NCBI RefSeq assembly: GCF_018861005.1
Contig: NZ_JAHKQL010000034.1
Coordinates: 248,001-312,000, forward strand
Direction of reading: 5' to 3'
Source: Polaribacter vadi
Lineage (GTDB): Bacteria > Bacteroidota > Bacteroidia > Flavobacteriales > Flavobacteriaceae
DNA: 64,000 nt
The position numbers were made by a program, and so were the translations under genes. Numbering within the stretch: the first letter of the stretch is position 1; every line of letters starts with the position of its first letter. This document shows positions 59,486-64,000 of this stretch, one piece after another. The notes under the pieces are model-generated. The model was not told where the DNA came from, ran no database searches, and saw only the letters and a program-made list of their open reading frames with translations.

Positions 59486-59504
59486 ATCTTTAAACATTGT
59501 AGAT

Positions 59505-61403
59505 ATGTTAGAAAATAATGATGAAAACGTTGAAAAAAACGATTTAAAACCAGAAGAAGTTACTAAAACTGTAGAAAGCACTCAAGACAAAACTGAGGCT
59601 ATTATTAGCGAGGTTGATACAGAAACTACAGAAGCTGTTAAATTAGTAGAAGATTCTGTTGCAGAAAGTGCGGAAAAAGAAGAGTCTAAAGAAGATGAAA
59701 CGCCAGAAGTAGATTATTCTACCCAAACTTTAGAAGAGTTATCAGCTAGTCTAAAAACTGTTTTAAATAATAGCTCTGTTCAGAAAATTAAAAACCAAGT
59801 AGAAGCTATTAAAAGTGCTTTTAACCAGAAATTTGGTGCTTTACTTGCAGAAAAAAAAGCAACTTTTTTAGCAGAAGGTGGTAATTCAATAGATTTTCAA
59901 TTTTCTAGCCCTGTAAAATCTGAATACAACAGCTTACTATCTGAATATAAGAATAAGAGAGATGCGTATTATAAAAATTTAGATAAAGAGTTAAATTTAA
60001 ATTTAGAAAAACGTGTAGAAGCTATTGAAAGTTTAAAAAGTTTAATTGAAGAAGCAGATGCTTCTACAATGTATAAAAACTTTAAAGAAATTCAAGAAAC
60101 TTGGCAAACTATTGGCCCTGTACCAAAATCACACTACAATGATACATGGAAAATTTACCATCATCATGTAGAACGTTTTTATGATTTATTGCATTTAAAT
60201 AATGATCTAAGAGATTTAGATTTTAGACATAATTTAGAAGAAAAATTAAAAATTATAAAGCAAGCAGAAGCATTAGCAGATGAAAAAGATATAAATTATG
60301 CTTCTAAAGAACTGCAAGATTTACACAAAAAATGGAAAGAAGATGTAGGGCCAGTTGCTAAAGAAATGCGAGAAGAAGTTTGGCATAAATTTAGTGCTGC
60401 AACTAAAAAAATACACGATAGAAGACACGATTATTTTAGAGAAATGCGCTCTAAACATCAAGAGATTATCGAAAAAAAATTAGAAGTTATTGCTTTAATA
60501 GAAGCTTATGATACTTCTAATAATAAAACACATAACGATTGGCAAAAAAGTATTACTGAGTTCGAAAAAATAAGACAACAGTATTTTACTGTAGGTAAAT
60601 TACCTTACAATAAAAGTGAAGATGTTTGGCAAAAATTTAAAGCAGCTACTAAAAAATTTAATAGTGCTAAAAATGTATTTTACAAGCAAGAAAAAAACGA
60701 ACAGCAAGAAAATTTAAAGAAAAAGATAGCTTTAATAGAACTTGCAGAATCTTTAAAAGATAGCGATGATTGGGAAATGGCTACAAATGCCATGAAAAAA
60801 GTACAATCTGATTGGAAAAAAATAGGTCACGTACCTCGTAAATTTTCTGATGATATCTGGAAACGCTTTAAAGCTGCATGTAATCATTATTTTGATAGGT
60901 TTCATGAAGAAAAAAATGCTGCAAGTAAAGAAGATCAAGCTACTGTTGTTGCTAAAAAAGAATTTTTAGATACTTTAAAAGAAACTGAAGAGGTTACTAA
61001 AGAATCTGTTTTAGAGGTAATTACAACTTGGAGAAGTTTAGGAAGATTGCCAAGAAATGCACGTCATTTAGAAGGTAAATTTAATAAGCAAATAGATAAA
61101 TTATTAGCTAGTTTATCTTTGGATAAATCAGAAGTAGAAATGCTTAAGTTTACTACTTTAGTTGATGGTTATTTGGCAGAAGAAGATTTTAGAAAGTTAG
61201 ATTCTGAGCAATTATTTGTTAGAAAAAAGATTGATGAGTCTGTTAGAGAAATTCAGCAATTAGAAAACAATTTAGGCTTTTTCTCTAATGCAAAAGCAGA
61301 TAATCCTTTAGTTATTAATGTTAGAAATCAAATTGATGGTTTTAAAGAACAACAAGCTATCTGGAAACAGAAATTAAGTTATCTAAAAAAGTTAGATTAT
61401 TAA
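59505..61403 (+). CDS. DUF349-repeat protein
   Basis: A 632-residue soluble protein. The first about 90 residues are acidic and low in complexity (Glu/Lys/Val/Thr). From about 150 a helical DUF349 repeat array follows, each with a pattern such as WQTIGPVPKSHYNDTWKIYH, WKEDVGPVAKEMREEVWHKF, YFTVGKLPYNKSEDVWQKFK and WKKIGHVPRKFSDDIWKRFK, about five to six copies. The last helix is coiled-coil-like. Family function is unclear. Ends with a strong terminator. Confidence 0.86.
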   Translation: MLENNDENVEKNDLKPEEVTKTVESTQDKTEAIISEVDTETTEAVKLVEDSVAESAEKEESKEDETPEVDYSTQTLEELSASLKTVLNNSSVQKIKNQVEAIKSAFNQKFGALLAEKKATFLAEGGNSIDFQFSSPVKSEYNSLLSEYKNKRDAYYKNLDKELNLNLEKRVEAIESLKSLIEEADASTMYKNFKEIQETWQTIGPVPKSHYNDTWKIYHHHVERFYDLLHLNNDLRDLDFRHNLEEKLKIIKQAEALADEKDINYASKELQDLHKKWKEDVGPVAKEMREEVWHKFSAATKKIHDRRHDYFREMRSKHQEIIEKKLEVIALIEAYDTSNNKTHNDWQKSITEFEKIRQQYFTVGKLPYNKSEDVWQKFKAATKKFNSAKNVFYKQEKNEQQENLKKKIALIELAESLKDSDDWEMATNAMKKVQSDWKKIGHVPRKFSDDIWKRFKAACNHYFDRFHEEKNAASKEDQATVVAKKEFLDTLKETEEVTKESVLEVITTWRSLGRLPRNARHLEGKFNKQIDKLLASLSLDKSEVEMLKFTTLVDGYLAEEDFRKLDSEQLFVRKKIDESVREIQQLENNLGFFSNAKADNPLVINVRNQIDGFKEQQAIWKQKLSYLKKLDY

Positions 61404-61423
61404 TACATATTATTCTGATAAAT

Positions 61424-61454
61424 AAAAAACTCGAAGCTTTGCTTCGAGTTTTTT
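61424..61454. terminator. Strong bidirectional terminator after the DUF349 gene
   Basis: A perfect 14-bp stem (61424-61437 with 61441-61454), GC-containing at the apex, with a 3-base loop and T runs on both strands, between convergent genes. Confidence 0.93.
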
Positions 61455-61478
61455 TATACTTTTTATTTTAAAAAAGAA

Positions 61479-62252
61479 TTAAGCGAATAACTTATCCATT
61501 TTTTCTTTTTCTTCTTCTGCTAAAGCTGCATCAACTAAAATACGACCACTGTGCTCATCTATAGTAATTTTCTTTCTATTAGCAATCTCTAATTGTATTT
61601 GTGGTGGAATTGTAAAATAAGAACCTCCAGAAGCTCCACGTTCTATGGCAACAACAGCTAAACCATTTTTTACTTTGGTTCTAATTCTGTTATAAGCTGC
61701 ATATAAATGGCTATCTAAAGATTCACCAAATTCTTGAGACTTTTTAATTAAAAGCTCTTCTTCTTTTTGAGTTTCTTGTAAAATAGCATCTAATTCAGAT
61801 TTTTTATGACCTAAATGTTTCTCTTGTCTCTCTAATTTTTCTTTGGTAGCATCAATTACTTCGTTTTTCTGAGCAATTTTAGCTTTATATTCATTAATTC
61901 TTTTTTCAGCTAATTGAATCTCTAAATCTTGATATTCAATTTCTTTAGATAAAGAATCAAACTCTCTATTATTACGTACTTTTTTCTGTTGTTCGTCGTA
62001 CTTTTTCATTAATGATTTAGATTCATCAATAGCTAACTTTTTGTTATTTATATCTGTTTCTAAACTAGTAACGTCTTTGTTTAAGTTCGCAATACGAGTA
62101 TTTAACCCAGCAACTTCATCTTCTAAATCTTCAACCTCTAAAGGTAATTCACCTCTAACATTTCTAATTTCGTCAATTCTAGAGTCTATTAATTGTAAGT
62201 CATATAAAGCTCTTAATTTTGCTTCAACCGAAATTTCTTTCTTCTTTGCCAT
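61479..62252 (-). CDS. Coiled-coil protein of the C4-zinc-ribbon family, cysteines lost
   Basis: A 257-residue protein. Residues about 10-180 are a long alpha-helical coiled-coil hairpin. The C-terminal region aligns with the zinc ribbon of the family (usual pattern CGGC ... CxxCGR): here GASGGS (206-211) and IDEHSGRILV (231-240), so all four Cys are replaced (Ser208, Ser211, Asp232, Ser235), and the protein has no Cys at all. The IPPQ motif (215-218) is kept. It follows the Nif3-like gene by 2 bases, an association common in bacteria. Confidence 0.87.
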   Translation of the reverse strand: MAKKKEISVEAKLRALYDLQLIDSRIDEIRNVRGELPLEVEDLEDEVAGLNTRIANLNKDVTSLETDINNKKLAIDESKSLMKKYDEQQKKVRNNREFDSLSKEIEYQDLEIQLAEKRINEYKAKIAQKNEVIDATKEKLERQEKHLGHKKSELDAILQETQKEEELLIKKSQEFGESLDSHLYAAYNRIRTKVKNGLAVVAIERGASGGSYFTIPPQIQLEIANRKKITIDEHSGRILVDAALAEEEKEKMDKLFA

Positions 62253-62254
62253 GT

Positions 62255-63349
62255 TTATATATAATATATAGGATTTGTACTTTTTTCTGATAAAATGATT
62301 GCAAAATTACTAAATTTTTTCGTAAGATAGTCAACCAAAAGGTTTTTTGTAAACTGTTCGCTTTCATAATGCCCAATATCTGCTAAAAGAATACAATTTT
62401 CTGCTTTAAAAAACTCGTGATATTTAAAATCGGCACTTACGTAAGCGTCAGCTCCAGCTTTTTTTGCATCAGAAATTGCAAAACTTCCAGAGCCACCTAA
62501 AACCGCTACTTTTTTTATTTTTTTGTTGATAAAAGCAGAATGCCTAACACAATCTGTTTTCATAGTAGATTTAAGATATTTTAGGAAGTTTTTTTCATCC
62601 ATTTCAGTGTTTAGTTCTCCAATCATTCCCATTCCAATATTTTGATGTACATTTTCTGTGGTTATAATTTCATAAGCAACTTCTTCATAAGGATGATTTT
62701 CTTGCAAAGCTTTTAAAATAGATTTTTCATTTTTACTTTCAAAAATTACAGATATTTTGGTTTCAGGTTCTGTATGTAATTTTCCTTTTTCACCTAAAAC
62801 AGGATTAGAATTTTCATTTCCTCTAAAAGTTCCATCACCAGAAACGTTAAAAGAACAATTGTCATAATTACCAATATTTCCAGCACCAGCATCAAAAAGA
62901 AGAGTTCTTAAATCGTTAGCGTTTTTATTGGGTACATAAGTAGTTAATTTTTTAATAATACCTTTTTTAGGAATTAAAATCTTGGTGTTTGTTAAGCCTA
63001 AAACTTCGCACATTTTTGCAGAAACACCGTTTTTAGAATTGTCTAAAGCTGTGTGAGTTGCATAAATAGCAATATTATTTTGTATGGCTTTTAAAACAAC
63101 ACGTTCTACATAAGAATTACCATTCAGTTTTTTTAATCCGCTAAAAATTATAGGATGAAAGCTAACAATTAAATTGCAATTTTTTGCAATAGCTTCATCT
63201 ACTGTTTCTTCTAAAGTATCTAACGCAACAAGTACTCCTGTAACTTTTGTGCTGTAATTACCAATTAATAAACCAACATTATCAAAACTTTCTGCATAGT
63301 TTAAAGGCGCAAGATTTTCGATGTAATTTGTGATGTCTTTTATTATCAT
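62255..63349 (-). CDS. Nif3-like dinuclear-metal-centre protein
   Basis: A 364-residue protein of the Nif3/YbgI/YqfO family that forms a ring and binds two metal ions. Motifs include NYAESFDNVGLLIGNY (about 18-33), SFHPIIFSGLKKLNG (about 64-78, His ligand), ATHTALDNSKNGVS (about 97-110), and the C-terminal DAYVSADFKYHEFFKAE and DIGHYESEQF (ligands). The long form has the central YqfO insertion (about 130-240). Its function is not fully settled. Forms an operon with the coiled-coil protein. Confidence 0.9.
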   Translation of the reverse strand: MIIKDITNYIENLAPLNYAESFDNVGLLIGNYSTKVTGVLVALDTLEETVDEAIAKNCNLIVSFHPIIFSGLKKLNGNSYVERVVLKAIQNNIAIYATHTALDNSKNGVSAKMCEVLGLTNTKILIPKKGIIKKLTTYVPNKNANDLRTLLFDAGAGNIGNYDNCSFNVSGDGTFRGNENSNPVLGEKGKLHTEPETKISVIFESKNEKSILKALQENHPYEEVAYEIITTENVHQNIGMGMIGELNTEMDEKNFLKYLKSTMKTDCVRHSAFINKKIKKVAVLGGSGSFAISDAKKAGADAYVSADFKYHEFFKAENCILLADIGHYESEQFTKNLLVDYLTKKFSNFAIILSEKSTNPIYYI

Positions 63350-63371
63350 AAAACAAAATTAATTCTAAATT

Positions 63372-63379
63372 CAAAGTTA
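63372..63379 (-). promoter_or_regulatory. Candidate -7 box for the Nif3-like gene
   Basis: CAAAGTTA on the + strand reads TAACTTTG on the - strand, 22 bases upstream of the start codon. A second CAAAATTA match at 63354-63361 is too near the start. The region is a 76-base divergent spacer shared with lpxK. Confidence 0.45.
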
Positions 63380-63425
63380 CTATTTTCAATTCATCAATCC
63401 ATAAAAATGACTTATTTTCGTATTA

Positions 63426-64000
63426 ATGAAATTTCTTAGATTTTTATTATTTCCATTTGCAATTATTTATGATGCTGTAACAACTATCAGAAATTTATTT
63501 TTTGATGTTGGTATTTTTAAACAAACATCTTTTAAAACTCCTATTATAGTAGTTGGTAATTTAAGTGTTGGAGGTACAGGTAAAACACCTCAAATTGAAT
63601 ATTTAATAAGACTATTAAAAGGTACTTTTAAAGTATCTGTTTTAAGTAGAGGTTACAAACGTAAAACTAATGGTTATGTTTTGTTAAATGATAATCATAC
63701 TGCTTTAGATGTTGGTGATGAGCCTTTGCAATACTATAAAAAGTTTACAGATATTGATGTTGCAGTTGTTGCAAATAGGGTAGAAGGAGCTCAAAATTTG
63801 GTTCAACAAAAATCGCCAGCAGTTATTTTGTTAGATGATGCTTATCAGCATAGAAAGATAAAAGGAAGTTTTTATATTTTACTAACTAAATTTAATGATT
63901 TATTTACAGATGATTTTTTGTTACCTACAGGAAATTTGAGAGAAAGTAGGAGTGGAGCAGAAAGAGCAGATGTAATTATTGTAACGAAATGCCCTAAAAA
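63426..64000 (+). CDS. lpxK: Tetraacyldisaccharide 4'-kinase, N-terminal part (3' truncated)
   Basis: Inner-membrane kinase that phosphorylates lipid A precursor at the 4' position. I read 191 codons from the ATG at 63426 to the window end with no stop. A hydrophobic N-terminal helix (MKFLRFLLFPFAIIYD, residues 1-16) is followed by the P-loop GNLSVGGTGKTPQIEYL (about 44-60), LSRGYKRKT (about 77-85), DVGDEPLQYYK and LLDDAYQHRKI, matching LpxK (Asp-Asp and His near the active site). The C-terminal part lies outside. Divergent from the Nif3-like gene. Confidence 0.92.
   Translation, partial: MKFLRFLLFPFAIIYDAVTTIRNLFFDVGIFKQTSFKTPIIVVGNLSVGGTGKTPQIEYLIRLLKGTFKVSVLSRGYKRKTNGYVLLNDNHTALDVGDEPLQYYKKFTDIDVAVVANRVEGAQNLVQQKSPAVILLDDAYQHRKIKGSFYILLTKFNDLFTDDFLLPTGNLRESRSGAERADVIIVTKCPK

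Noticed and set aside
1..64000. CRISPR arrays, tRNA/rRNA genes, insertion sequences, prophage or restriction-modification genes
   Set aside because: I looked for regular repeat-spacer patterns, tRNA-like cloverleaf arms, transposase motifs and phage or methyltransferase proteins and saw none.

Overview
The window is chromosomal DNA from a marine-type Flavobacteriaceae member (Bacteroidota); Polaribacter, Tenacibaculum or a close relative would fit. The evidence is strongly AT-rich DNA, AT-rich gene starts lacking clear Shine-Dalgarno sequences, promoter boxes of the Bacteroidota type (-7 TAnnTTTG), a type IX secretion sorting domain, an HmuY haem lipoprotein, SusC/carboxypeptidase-regulatory-like outer-membrane proteins, and gene orders such as rsfS-ftsH-cdsA-psd that I associate with this family. 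I see no rRNA, tRNA, insertion sequence, prophage or CRISPR array. Genes are densely packed and mostly in short operons.

Layout. 1-7.8 kb: the end of pyrE, an SRPBCC protein, convergent birA, then a seven-gene + strand run (rsfS, ftsH, a LUD protein, cdsA, psd, an acyl-CoA-binding protein, a YceI lipoprotein) covering membrane proteolysis and phospholipid synthesis. It appears to end at an intrinsic terminator lying inside the coding sequence of the convergent epimerase. 7.9-10.6 kb: a VWA protein and a MoxR/chelatase-type AAA+ ATPase, separated by a heptamer-repeat element. 10.6-19.5 kb: a haem/iron acquisition locus. One arm is TonB receptor plus HmuY; the other is DUF6607, a periplasmic ankyrin protein, a DUF2271 protein with a flavinylation-like motif, a PepSY-diflavin reductase and a small Cys-rich protein.

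19.5-24.8 kb: a YdeI-like gene, then a sugar operon encoding an HAD sugar-phosphatase/glycosidase fusion, a sucrose-phosphate-synthase-like glycosyltransferase and a PfkB fructokinase. Together these look like synthesis and turnover of sucrose or a similar fructoside. 24.8-35.4 kb: envelope and housekeeping genes (TraB/DUF5694-like lipoprotein, M28 peptidase, a large membrane protein, DUF6249, an ECF sigma factor with a putative anti-sigma partner, a TMEM175-type channel, a propeller-SnoaL hybrid, GNAT, a neutral zinc metallopeptidase, a transglutaminase-like protein). 35.6-39.1 kb: a four-gene unit DUF4178-DUF350-SpeE(membrane)-SpeD, a membrane-linked polyamine module. 39.2-44.7 kb: DEAD-box helicase, cupin, two small secreted or membrane proteins (one only 58 aa), htpG and fabH.

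44.7-49.7 kb: two tandem outer-membrane beta-barrel paralogues. 49.8-54.3 kb: a CoA-binding protein and a six-gene pyrimidine operon (pyrR, pyrB, a STAS-like protein, a nearly passenger-free T9SS sorting domain, rnz, a PAS-LuxR regulator) with a recognisable promoter and leader hairpin. 54.4-64 kb: a TPR protein, a metallo-hydrolase, tandem DUF368 (PopT-type) transporters with aroE, a DUF349 protein, a coiled-coil protein whose zinc ribbon has lost its cysteines, a Nif3-like protein, and the start of lpxK running off the window.

Most promising for novelty: the phosphatase-glycosidase fusion operon, the polyamine/DUF350/DUF4178 unit, the haem locus with its putative covalent-flavin protein and periplasmic ankyrin protein, and the stand-alone T9SS domain in a pyrimidine operon.
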